The notes beneath the pieces are model-generated. The model saw nothing but the letters and a program-made list of their open reading frames with translations, did not search any database and had not been told where the DNA came from. This document shows positions 1 through 6,219 of a stretch of 11,426 bases of DNA, piece by piece. Both the position numbers and the translations under genes were made by a program. Source of the DNA: CAYLNK01 sp964384675 (GTDB taxonomy: Bacteria; Acidobacteriota; Thermoanaerobaculia; UBA5066); contig CAYLNK010000217.1 of the NCBI GenBank assembly GCA_964384675.1, positions 1-11,426 on the forward strand, read 5' to 3'. Numbering within the stretch: position 1 is the first letter of the stretch; every line of letters starts with the position of its first letter.

Positions 1-777
1 GCCCTCGCCGCCGCCCTCGTGGCCGGGTGCGCGAAGCCGGAGCCGAAAGAGCCCGAGCCCGCGGCGGCGGCCGAGCCGGCCGCTCCGAGGGCAGCCCCGA
101 AGGCGGCCGCCGGCTACACCGTCGTCGAGAGCGTCGCAGGCGCCGGCTCGGTGTCCGGCACGATCCGGCTCGAGGGCCCGGTCCCGAAGCTGCAGTCCCG
201 CCCGGTCACGAACGACGTGAAGGGGTGCGGCGGCGGGACGGACCGGTCGAGCCAGGCCCTCCTCCTCGGGAAGGAGAAGGGGATCGCGAACGTCGTCGTC
301 CGGCTGGAAGGCGTCACCCGGGGCCGGGCGTTCGGACCCGGACCGTACGAGCTCGACCAGAAGAGCTGCGTCTTCACTCCCCACCTGCTGATCGTCCCGA
401 GGGACGTTCCGGTGACGTTCGTCAACAGCGACCCGGTCGGACACAACGTCCACGCCTACGACCGCGACAACACGTCGCTCTTCAACCTCGGCACGCCGAT
501 CCAGGGGACGCGTCTGACCGAGACGTTCGGGGTCCCCGGCCCGATCCGGATCAAGTGCGACCTCCACAACTGGATGGCGGCGTGGATCTGGGTCGCGTCG
601 ACGCCGTACGCCGTGGCCACGGACGTCGAGGGGCGCTTCACCCTCGACGGCGTCCCGCCAGGGAGCTACAGGCTGTCGGTGTGGCACGAGCTCCTCGGCG
701 AGAAGGAGGTACCGGTGACGGTCGCGCCGGGGACGACCGCGACCGCGGACCTCACCCTCTCGGTGATGGGCTCGTAG
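1..777 (+). CDS. Cupredoxin-like lipoprotein with carboxypeptidase-regulatory-like tail (5' end outside window)
   Basis: The frame is open from base 1 and begins inside a signal peptide: a hydrophobic Ala/Leu run leads into the lipobox V-A-G-C, with the lipidated Cys at 28-30, so the true start lies upstream. A Pro/Glu/Ala-rich linker follows. The core is a cupredoxin-like beta domain with the usual family sequence V-T-F-V-N-S-D followed by G-H-N-V-H (His codons 442-444 and 451-453). A K-C-D-L-H-N-W-M block (Cys 556-558, His 565-567, Met 574-576) supplies Cys, His and Met ligands as in type 1 copper sites. The last 60 residues (D-V-E-G-R-F-T-L-D-G-V-P-P-G-S-Y) look like a carboxypeptidase-regulatory-like Ig fold. 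Related proteins are usually annotated as plastocyanin or methylamine-utilisation-like. The likely role is an envelope-anchored copper or electron-transfer protein; the redox role is inferred. The kinase gene follows on the same strand after 40 bp. Confidence 0.85.
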   Translation, partial: ALAAALVAGCAKPEPKEPEPAAAAEPAAPRAAPKAAAGYTVVESVAGAGSVSGTIRLEGPVPKLQSRPVTNDVKGCGGGTDRSSQALLLGKEKGIANVVVRLEGVTRGRAFGPGPYELDQKSCVFTPHLLIVPRDVPVTFVNSDPVGHNVHAYDRDNTSLFNLGTPIQGTRLTETFGVPGPIRIKCDLHNWMAAWIWVASTPYAVATDVEGRFTLDGVPPGSYRLSVWHELLGEKEVPVTVAPGTTATADLTLSVMGS

Positions 778-798
778 GGGACCCGCTCCCCTCCCCGG

Positions 799-817
799 TA
801 TCCTCTCGGGACCCGAG
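799..817 (+). promoter_or_regulatory. Candidate -10 box and start-adjacent palindrome upstream of the kinase gene
   Basis: TATCCT at 799-804 resembles a -10 hexamer and lies 13 nt before the ATG. The whole spacer, CTCGGGACCCGAG (805-817), is a perfect 6-bp inverted repeat around one central A and ends directly at the start codon. No Shine-Dalgarno sequence or convincing -35 is visible. It could be an operator at the transcription start or a small mRNA hairpin at the initiation site; both readings are inference. Confidence 0.3.
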
Positions 818-3547
818 ATGACGGTTCCTGCTCCTCCCCGCCGCTTCAAGGCCGGCACGATGGTCGGCCGCTACCTCCTCACCTCCCTGCTCGGGCGCGG
901 CGGCATGGGAGAGGTCTGGAAGGCGGAGGACCAGGAGCTGGGGCGGTGGGTGGCGATCAAGCTCCTCCCGCCGAACCTGATGGACGAGGCACGGCTCCTC
1001 CGCTTCAAGAACGAGGCCCGCGCCGCCGCCGCCCTCTCACATCCGAACCTCGTCGGGATCTACGACGCCGGCGACATGGACGGTGTGCCGTACCTCGTCC
1101 AGGAGTACATCGACGGAGAGACGCTCGAGCAGATGCTGCGGCGCGGGAGCGTTCCGCTCGACAGCGCGGTACGCTGGGCGAGCCAGGCCGCGCACGGGCT
1201 CGCCCTCGCGCACGAGCGGGGCGTCCTGCACCGCGACATCAAGCCGGGGAACCTCATCGTCGGCCGGGACGGCCGGGTACGGGTGCTGGACTTCGGGCTC
1301 GCCAAGCTGGAGAGCCGGGGGCTCTCCGAGTCGGAGTCACGTCTCACCACGGACGGCCTGGTCGTCGGCACGGCGCACTACATGTCGCCCGAGCAGGCGA
1401 CGGCCCAGGAGATCGACTCCCGGAGCGACATCTTCTCTCTCGGTATCGTGCTCTACGAGATGGTCGCGGCGCGGAGCCCGTTCCCGGGGGAGACCCCGAT
1501 CGACGTCCTCCACGCCATCGTGAGGACGCCGTACCGCCCGCTCGACGTACCCGGGACCGAGAGGCTGGCGCCCGTCATCGACCGCGCGCTCCAGAAGTCG
1601 CCGGCCCGCCGCTACGGGTCGATGGGGGAGCTGGCGACGGACCTGGAGCGCCTCCTCTCGGGAGCGACCCTGCCGGTCTCGTCCGGCGGGATCGCGCCGG
1701 CCCTGCCCAGCTTGCCGACGTCGGACATGGAGACCGCGGCGATCGCGATCGACGCGTCCCTCCGGACCGGCTCGCGTTCCGGCACCGCGCGCCTGGCCCG
1801 GCGTGGCGGGGTGCTGGCGCTCGCGGCGGCGCTCGTCCTCATTGCCCTCGTCGTCTTCTCGCGGCGGCGGCTCGAGACGCCCAGCGCCCGCCGTCCGGTG
1901 CAGGTGACCTCCTCGGCCGGGCTGGACATACTGCCGACGTTCGCCCCCGACGGAACGTCGATCGCCTACACGTCCGACAAGGGAGGGGGCCTCCAGATCT
2001 GGAGGAAGCCGCTCCTGGCGGGCGGGCGCGAGATATCGCTGACGCCGCCGGACCGGTCGGCCCTGGGGCCGGCGTGGTCTCCGGACGGGAGCCGCATCGC
2101 CTACCACGACAAGGAGAAGGCGGGTATCTGGGTCGTCCCGGCCACGGGGGGAACGGCCCTCCAGGTGTCGCGATTCGGGTCGCGCCCGGCCTGGTCTCCC
2201 GACGGGGCCTGGATCGTCTTCCAATCCGAGCCGCTCATCGACTTCGCGCCCAGCTCGCCCGGCTCGCTCCCTCCCTCGACGCTCTGGCTCGTGCCCGGCG
2301 CCGGAGGAGAGCCCCGGCCGCTGACGCGGCCCGGGAACCCGGCGGGCGGGCATGGCGCGCCGCGCTTCTCGTCCGACGGGCGGCGCGTCGTGTTCTCGAG
2401 CTACGACCGCCAGACGAGCGAGATCTGGTGGACGTCCCTGGACGGCGCCGGGCAGGTCCGCCTCGCGGGCGGCCCGGGCTACCGGTACGACCCCGTCTTC
2501 TCCGCCGACGGACAGTCGGTGTACTACTGCGCGGTCTCCGAGAGCTGGGACTACAGCCTGCAACGACTCGCGCTACAGGCCGGGTCGGGCCAGCCGCGAG
2601 GCAAGAGCGTCCCCCTCCTGGAGCTCGGGCCGGCGGCAATCAAGTTCCTCTCCCTCTCGGCAGACGGCAAGCGGCTGGCCTACTCCGCGCTCACGATGTC
2701 GAGCAACCTGATGGCGCTCCCGCTGGACGCGAAGGGCATGCCGTCCGGCCCTCCGCGTCCCGTCACGGCCGAGACCGGGAGGAACACCCGCGCGAGCTTC
2801 TCGCCGGACGGCGCGCGCCTCGCCTTCGTCAAGTGGCAGCTCGGCTCGAGCCAGGACGTCTGGGTCTCCGACACCGACGGCAGCAACGCGGTCCAGCGCA
2901 CGACCGACCCGAAGGACGAGGACCTGCCGGCCTGGCTCGGAGCGGGTCGCCTCGCGTTCACGTCGCGTCGCACCGGGTACCAGACGCTCTGGGGGATCGA
3001 CGTGACGAGCGGACGGGAGGCGCTCGTCGTCGACGTCGGACGGGACGCGGAGTTCCTCCGGCCGTCTCCCGACGGCAGCCGCGTCGCGTACAACCGGACC
3101 GAGGGGGGCCTCATCAACGTCTGGACCATCGACCTGGCGACGCGGCGCGCGCGCGCCGTCACCACCGACCGTGAGCTCGCCGGCTTCCCGTGCTGGTCGC
3201 CGGACGGGATGCGCCTGGGCCTCGAGGTGAAGCGTGGGGAGAGCACCCACGTCGCGGTCGTGTCGAGCAACGGGGGCGAGGTGGTCCAGCTGACCGAGGA
3301 CCCGGGGCAGGCGTGGCCTTTCAGCTGGGCGCCGGACGGGGACCGGATCGCGTTCGCCGGGTACCGCGACGGCCTCTGGAACCTGTTCTGGGTGTCGGCG
3401 TCGACCCGGCAGACGCACGCGGTCACCGCGAACCGGAAGCTGAACGCCTACCTGCGGTACCCGTCCTGGTCCCCGCAGGGCAGCCCGCTCGTCTACGAGT
3501 ACGCCGAGGCGACCGGCAACATCTGGATGCTGGACGTCGGCCAGTAG
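818..3547 (+). CDS. Membrane Ser/Thr protein kinase with C-terminal PD40/TolB-like beta-propeller sensor
   Basis: 909 aa. Residues about 19-280 form a complete PknB-type (Hanks) kinase: glycine loop G-R-G-G-M-G-E-V (26-33), catalytic Lys48 in V-A-I-K, H-R-D (138-140) with K-P-G-N, D-F-G (158-160), activation segment G-T-A-H-Y-M-S-P-E-Q, and D-I-F-S-L-G. No catalytic residue is missing. After a linker, one transmembrane helix lies at about 330-347 and is followed by R-R-R, so the kinase should be cytoplasmic. The remaining 550 residues should then lie outside and consist of WD40-like PD40 blades (x-W/F-S-P-D-G-x-x-I-A-Y/F). I count twelve such motifs, enough for two six-bladed propellers. The expected role is sensing an external ligand or protein and phosphorylating cytoplasmic Ser/Thr targets; ligand and targets are unknown. 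The ATG is preferred because the kinase domain begins just behind it. Kinase-PD40 fusions are frequent in Acidobacteriota. Confidence 0.93.
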   Translation: MTVPAPPRRFKAGTMVGRYLLTSLLGRGGMGEVWKAEDQELGRWVAIKLLPPNLMDEARLLRFKNEARAAAALSHPNLVGIYDAGDMDGVPYLVQEYIDGETLEQMLRRGSVPLDSAVRWASQAAHGLALAHERGVLHRDIKPGNLIVGRDGRVRVLDFGLAKLESRGLSESESRLTTDGLVVGTAHYMSPEQATAQEIDSRSDIFSLGIVLYEMVAARSPFPGETPIDVLHAIVRTPYRPLDVPGTERLAPVIDRALQKSPARRYGSMGELATDLERLLSGATLPVSSGGIAPALPSLPTSDMETAAIAIDASLRTGSRSGTARLARRGGVLALAAALVLIALVVFSRRRLETPSARRPVQVTSSAGLDILPTFAPDGTSIAYTSDKGGGLQIWRKPLLAGGREISLTPPDRSALGPAWSPDGSRIAYHDKEKAGIWVVPATGGTALQVSRFGSRPAWSPDGAWIVFQSEPLIDFAPSSPGSLPPSTLWLVPGAGGEPRPLTRPGNPAGGHGAPRFSSDGRRVVFSSYDRQTSEIWWTSLDGAGQVRLAGGPGYRYDPVFSADGQSVYYCAVSESWDYSLQRLALQAGSGQPRGKSVPLLELGPAAIKFLSLSADGKRLAYSALTMSSNLMALPLDAKGMPSGPPRPVTAETGRNTRASFSPDGARLAFVKWQLGSSQDVWVSDTDGSNAVQRTTDPKDEDLPAWLGAGRLAFTSRRTGYQTLWGIDVTSGREALVVDVGRDAEFLRPSPDGSRVAYNRTEGGLINVWTIDLATRRARAVTTDRELAGFPCWSPDGMRLGLEVKRGESTHVAVVSSNGGEVVQLTEDPGQAWPFSWAPDGDRIAFAGYRDGLWNLFWVSASTRQTHAVTANRKLNAYLRYPSWSPQGSPLVYEYAEATGNIWMLDVGQ

Positions 3548-3553
3548 GCGCGC

Positions 3554-3577
3554 GGCCGGCTCGGAGCCCGGGCCGGC
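3554..3577. terminator. GC-rich hairpin between convergent genes
   Basis: The 33 bp between the kinase stop and the symporter stop contain GGCT-CGG-AGCC (3558-3568). It is extended by flanking GGCCGGC copies at 3554-3560 and 3571-3577 that can pair with each other. No T-tract follows on either strand, so intrinsic termination is not certain. The position between tail-to-tail genes supports a bidirectional terminator. Confidence 0.35.
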
Positions 3578-3580
3578 GTC

Positions 3581-5356
3581 TCAGCGCAGGTTGCGCATGA
3601 TCATCGCGAACGCGACGACCGCGAGGGCGAGGAGAGAGAGCCCGAGGCCGGTCGCCCCCATCACGATCTGTCCGATCCCGAAGAGCGCCGAATAGACGAG
3701 GACGATCCCGAGGAGCCAGTTCGAGAACGACATCGCGCCGCCCGGGATCCCCTCCGTGCCGTACCCGAGGCGCTTCGAGACGGCCGCCCAGCCCGGACCG
3801 CCGGGGCGGACCCGCTCGTAGAAGGCGTCGAGGGTCGCGTCCGGCTCCGGCGGCGTGAGGAACGTGACCGCGACCCAGACGATCGTCGAGACGATCACGG
3901 TGGTCAGCATCACCAGCGCCTGGATCCGGAACTCCTCCGCCCCGAAGCGCGGGTCGGCCTTCGGAAACGGGTTGGTGAAGACGTACGTCATCGAGACGAG
4001 AGAGACGACGGCCGACGTGACCATCGCGCTGATCTCGCTCCAGGCGTTGATCCGCCACCAGTACCAGCGGAGGATCAGCACGAGGCCCGTCCCGCTCCCG
4101 AGGGCGAGGAGGAAGCGCCAAGCCCCCTCGATCGACGACAGGTTCATCGTGACGACGATCGACGCCAGGAAGAGGCCGACGGTCACCAGGCGCGACACCG
4201 TCACGTAGTGGGACTCCGTCGCGTCCCGCCTCACGAACCGCTTGTAGATGTCGCCCACCAGGTAGCTCGCGCCCCAGTTCAGATGTGTCCCCACCGTCGA
4301 CATGTAGGCCGCCGCGAAGCCGGCCAGCATGAAGCCCTTCCAGCCGGCCGGCATCAGGTCGACCATCGCCTGCACGTAGGCCGCCTCGTGGTCGGGCTGG
4401 CCGTTCACGAGGACGCCGTTCGGGTAGAGGAGCACCGTGCAGAGGCCGGTCACGATCCAGGGCCAGGGCCGGAAGGCGTAGTGCCCCACGTTGAAGAACA
4501 GCGTGGCCAGGACGCCGTCCCGCTCGGTGCGCGCCGAGAAGATCCGCTGGGCGACGTAGCCGCCGCCCCCCGGCTCGGCACCGGGGTACCACGCCGCCCA
4601 CCACTGGACCGCGAGGAACGTCACCACGGCGACCGTCGGCATCCAGGCCGAGCCGGCGGGGGGAAGGACGGAGATCGCCGTGTCGACCGAGCCGAAGTGG
4701 GCGGCGAGGCCGGACTTCAGAGCCGCCATCCCGCCGACCTTGCGGACCGCGAAGACCGCGAGGGCGATCACCGCGGACATCTTGATGACGAGCTGCACGA
4801 GGTCGGTCCAGAGGACGGCCCACATCCCGGCCGCGGCCGAGTAGCCGACGGTGATCACGAAGCAGAGGCCGACCGCCCAGACAGGCTCGATCCCGAGAGA
4901 GATCTGGAGGATCTTGACCATCGCGAGCGTGACCCAGCCCAGGATGATCAGGTTGATCGGGACGGCCAGGTAGACGGCCCGGAAGCCGCGCAGGAAGGTG
5001 GCCGCGCCGCCCGAGTATCGGATCTCGGCGAACTCGACGTCCGTCATCACCTTGGCCCGGCGCCAGAGCCGGGCGTAGAGGAAGACGGTGAGCGTGCCGC
5101 TCATCACCATGTTCCACCAGAGCCAGTTCCCGGCGACTCCGTGCTTGGCGACGAGCCCCGTCACGACGAGCGGGGTGTCGGCCGCGAACGTCGTCGCGAT
5201 CATCGCGGCGCCGGCCAGCCACCACGGGACGGCGCGGCCCGCCACGAAGTACTCCTCGAGCGACTCGCCCCCCTTCTTCGTGAACTTCAGCCCCACGCCG
5301 ATCGACAGGGCGAAGTAGGCGGCGACGATCGTCCAGTCGAGCAGGGTCAGGCTCAT
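3581..5356 (-). CDS. Sodium:solute symporter (SSS/SLC5 family)
   Basis: 591 aa, highly hydrophobic along its length, consistent with 13 or more transmembrane helices of the LeuT-like fold. Family features seen are the N-terminal E-Y-F-V-A-G-R-x-V-P-W-W-L-A-G block with A-T-T-F-A-A-D-T-P (34-62), the G-Y-S-A-A-A-G-M-W-A-V-L-W-T-D-L-V-Q segment (171-189), and A-A-Y-M-S-T-V-G-T-H-L-N-W-G-A-S-Y-L-V (349-367). The last block corresponds to TM8, whose Ser/Thr residues help form the Na2 site. It should couple Na+ entry to uptake of a small solute such as a sugar, amino acid or carboxylate; substrate cannot be read from sequence. The C-terminal region after residue 500 is a soluble linker plus two extra helices (about 545-587). 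The start is supported by GGGAG four bases upstream. It is transcribed divergently from the EIIA gene and may share an operator with it. Confidence 0.93.
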   Translation of the reverse strand: MSLTLLDWTIVAAYFALSIGVGLKFTKKGGESLEEYFVAGRAVPWWLAGAAMIATTFAADTPLVVTGLVAKHGVAGNWLWWNMVMSGTLTVFLYARLWRRAKVMTDVEFAEIRYSGGAATFLRGFRAVYLAVPINLIILGWVTLAMVKILQISLGIEPVWAVGLCFVITVGYSAAAGMWAVLWTDLVQLVIKMSAVIALAVFAVRKVGGMAALKSGLAAHFGSVDTAISVLPPAGSAWMPTVAVVTFLAVQWWAAWYPGAEPGGGGYVAQRIFSARTERDGVLATLFFNVGHYAFRPWPWIVTGLCTVLLYPNGVLVNGQPDHEAAYVQAMVDLMPAGWKGFMLAGFAAAYMSTVGTHLNWGASYLVGDIYKRFVRRDATESHYVTVSRLVTVGLFLASIVVTMNLSSIEGAWRFLLALGSGTGLVLILRWYWWRINAWSEISAMVTSAVVSLVSMTYVFTNPFPKADPRFGAEEFRIQALVMLTTVIVSTIVWVAVTFLTPPEPDATLDAFYERVRPGGPGWAAVSKRLGYGTEGIPGGAMSFSNWLLGIVLVYSALFGIGQIVMGATGLGLSLLALAVVAFAMIMRNLR

Positions 5357-5360
5357 CGGG

Positions 5361-5368
5361 CTCCCTTT
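5361..5368 (-). promoter_or_regulatory. Ribosome binding site of the symporter gene
   Basis: Read on the minus strand this is AAAGGGAG, ending four bases before the ATG at 5356. It is one of only two clear purine-rich ribosome sites in the window, and it fixes the symporter start. Confidence 0.55.
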
Positions 5369-5395
5369 CGTGCCGGTTGAGGGGGATCTGGCCCG

Positions 5396-5425
5396 ATCTT
5401 AGCGTTCGACGCTGGCCCGGCGTCG
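5396..5425 (-). promoter_or_regulatory. Candidate promoter of the symporter gene
   Basis: On the minus strand TAAGAT (5396-5401) matches four of six -10 positions. CCGACG (5420-5425) is a weak -35, 18 bp upstream. The -35 overlaps the right half of the palindrome at 5407-5425. The predicted leader is about 33 nt and contains the GGGAG ribosome site. Confidence 0.35.
5407..5425. promoter_or_regulatory. 19-bp imperfect palindrome, candidate shared operator
   Basis: CGACGCTGGCCCGGCGTCG has two 9-bp half sites (CGACGCTGG and, inverted, CGACGCCGG) that match at eight of nine positions around a central C. It lies in the divergent region between the symporter and EIIA genes, between the two candidate -10 boxes, where a dimeric repressor could act on both. 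No regulator gene adjoins it, so the binding protein is unknown. A chance GC-rich palindrome is the alternative. Confidence 0.35.
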
Positions 5426-5436
5426 GCTCCGGCGGC

Positions 5437-5442
5437 TAGAAT
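5437..5442 (+). promoter_or_regulatory. Candidate -10 box for the EIIA gene
   Basis: TAGAAT within GGCTAGAATC matches five of six -10 consensus positions. No good -35 lies 16-18 bp upstream. The inferred leader is about 60 nt and carries the GGGGAGGG purine stretch at 5488-5495, 12 nt before the ATG at 5508, with a second AGG at 5498-5500. Confidence 0.35.
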
Positions 5443-5507
5443 CGGTCGGCTTCGCGGGCCCCATCAAAGGCACGAAAACGACAGCTCGGGGAGGGATAGG
5501 TCGGACG

Positions 5508-5981
5508 ATGAGCGCCGCACGCTGCGAGACCCGCCTCTCGAGCGTCCTGACCGGTGGTCGGGTCGAGGTGGGCTTCCGTGCGGGGAGCCTCGACGACGCC
5601 GTCGCCCGATTGCTCGGCCCGCTCCTGCGTCAGGAGGGGCTCGCCGAGCAGGCGACCGCTTCCGCGCTCGACGCCGTCCTTTCCCGCGAGCGCAGCGGCG
5701 CGACGACGGCTGGCTCCGTGGCGCTGCCCCACGCGCGACTCGCGGGCCTGAGCCGCATCGTCGCCGCGCTCGCGATCAACCCGGACGGCGTCTACAGCCA
5801 CTCCCCATGCGCCACGAAGGCGCTCCTGGTCTTCGCCTCCCCGGCCCAGGCGACCGTGGAGCACCTGAAGTTCCTGGGCGGAGTCGCGCAGCTCTTCCGG
5901 AGCGACGAGACGGTGGAGAGGCTGCTCGCCGCCGAGACCTCCGCCGCGGCCCTCGACGTCATCCGCGGTCGCGAGCGGTAG
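5508..5981 (+). CDS. PTS EIIA type-2 (fructose/Ntr-like) phosphocarrier protein
   Basis: 157 aa, the normal size for a stand-alone EIIA-fructose/PtsN domain. The diagnostic phosphohistidine motif is S-V-A-L-P-H-A-R-L, with His75 (codon 5730-5732). The C-terminal half follows the family pattern of a hydrophobic strand (K-A-L-L-V-F-A-S-P-A), then H-L-K-F-L-G-G-V-A-Q-L-F, and a final helical segment. In this family the His receives phosphate from HPr or NPr and passes it to EIIB, or the protein acts as a regulatory switch, as PtsN does for potassium transport and nitrogen control. No EIIB, EIIC, HPr or EI gene lies nearby, so a regulatory role is more likely than sugar transport; that is inference. 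Its stop codon directly abuts the hairpin array, and it faces mgtE tail-to-tail. The protein is cytoplasmic, with no signal peptide. Confidence 0.87.
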   Translation: MSAARCETRLSSVLTGGRVEVGFRAGSLDDAVARLLGPLLRQEGLAEQATASALDAVLSRERSGATTAGSVALPHARLAGLSRIVAALAINPDGVYSHSPCATKALLVFASPAQATVEHLKFLGGVAQLFRSDETVERLLAAETSAAALDVIRGRER

Positions 5982-6219
5982 GCGGCAGTACTGCGGGGGG
6001 CTCCATCGCCGCCCCCCGCACCCCCGGCGGGGTCGTCGCTCGGGCTCCATCGCCGCCCCCCCGAGCTGCCAGCACTGCGGGGGGCTCCTTCGCCGCCCCC
6101 CGCACCCCTGGCGGGGTCGTCGCTGCGGGGGGCTCCTTCGCCGCCCCCCCGAGCTGCCGGCACTGCGGGGGGCTCCTTCGCCGCCCCCCACCCCCTGGCG
6201 GGGTCGTCGCTCGTCGCGT
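5982..6219. repeat. Tandem GC-rich hairpin repeat array filling a convergent intergenic region
   Basis: This 238-bp stretch fills exactly the space between two facing stop codons. Its core module is a G-run arm, a 9-nt loop TCC(A/T)TCGCC and a C-run arm. The CTCC of the module occurs at 6001, 6045, 6085, 6133 and 6173 (spacings 44, 40, 48, 40). This gives a higher-order unit of about 84-88 bp, present about two and a half times. GGCGGGGTCGTCGCT recurs exactly at 6026, 6110 and 6197, and CGAGCTGCC at 6062 and 6150. The modules at 5993-6019 and 6077-6103 have perfect 9-bp stems (GCGGGGGGC/GCCCCCCGC). ACCCC-TGGC-GGGGT (6104-6117) is a smaller nested hairpin. Likely roles are a bidirectional transcription barrier or a REP-like interspersed element; neither is proven. 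No T-tract is present. Confidence 0.9.
5985..5994. repeat. Perfect 10-bp palindrome at the left edge of the hairpin array
   Basis: GCAGTACTGC starts four bases after the EIIA stop and its last two bases begin the first G-run arm. In the two later units the equivalent position reads CCAGCACTGC and CCGGCACTGC, so the palindrome is specific to the array boundary. Confidence 0.5.

Noticed and set aside
19..21. GTG at 19-21 as the start of the lipoprotein
   Set aside because: It lies inside the signal peptide only three codons before the lipobox Cys. The hydrophobic run continues upstream to the window edge.
3554..3577. Classical intrinsic terminator behind the kinase
   Set aside because: A stem is present but no T-rich tract follows on either strand; it was kept only as a low-confidence hairpin.
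3423..5380. Long open frames on either strand overlapping the symporter gene
   Set aside because: They give Arg/Gly/Asp/His-rich products without motifs, whereas the minus-strand frame 3581-5356 gives a complete SSS transporter.
5982..6219. CRISPR array
   Set aside because: Spacers are not unique, repeat spacing alternates at 40-48 nt, units are hairpins with shared intervening sequence, and no cas gene is nearby.
5982..6219. Coding repeat (translated Gly-Glu-Gly-Ala-Pro-Arg-Ser type units)
   Set aside because: Module spacings (44, 40, 48, 40) do not keep a reading frame, and no start codon or ribosome site belongs to such a frame.
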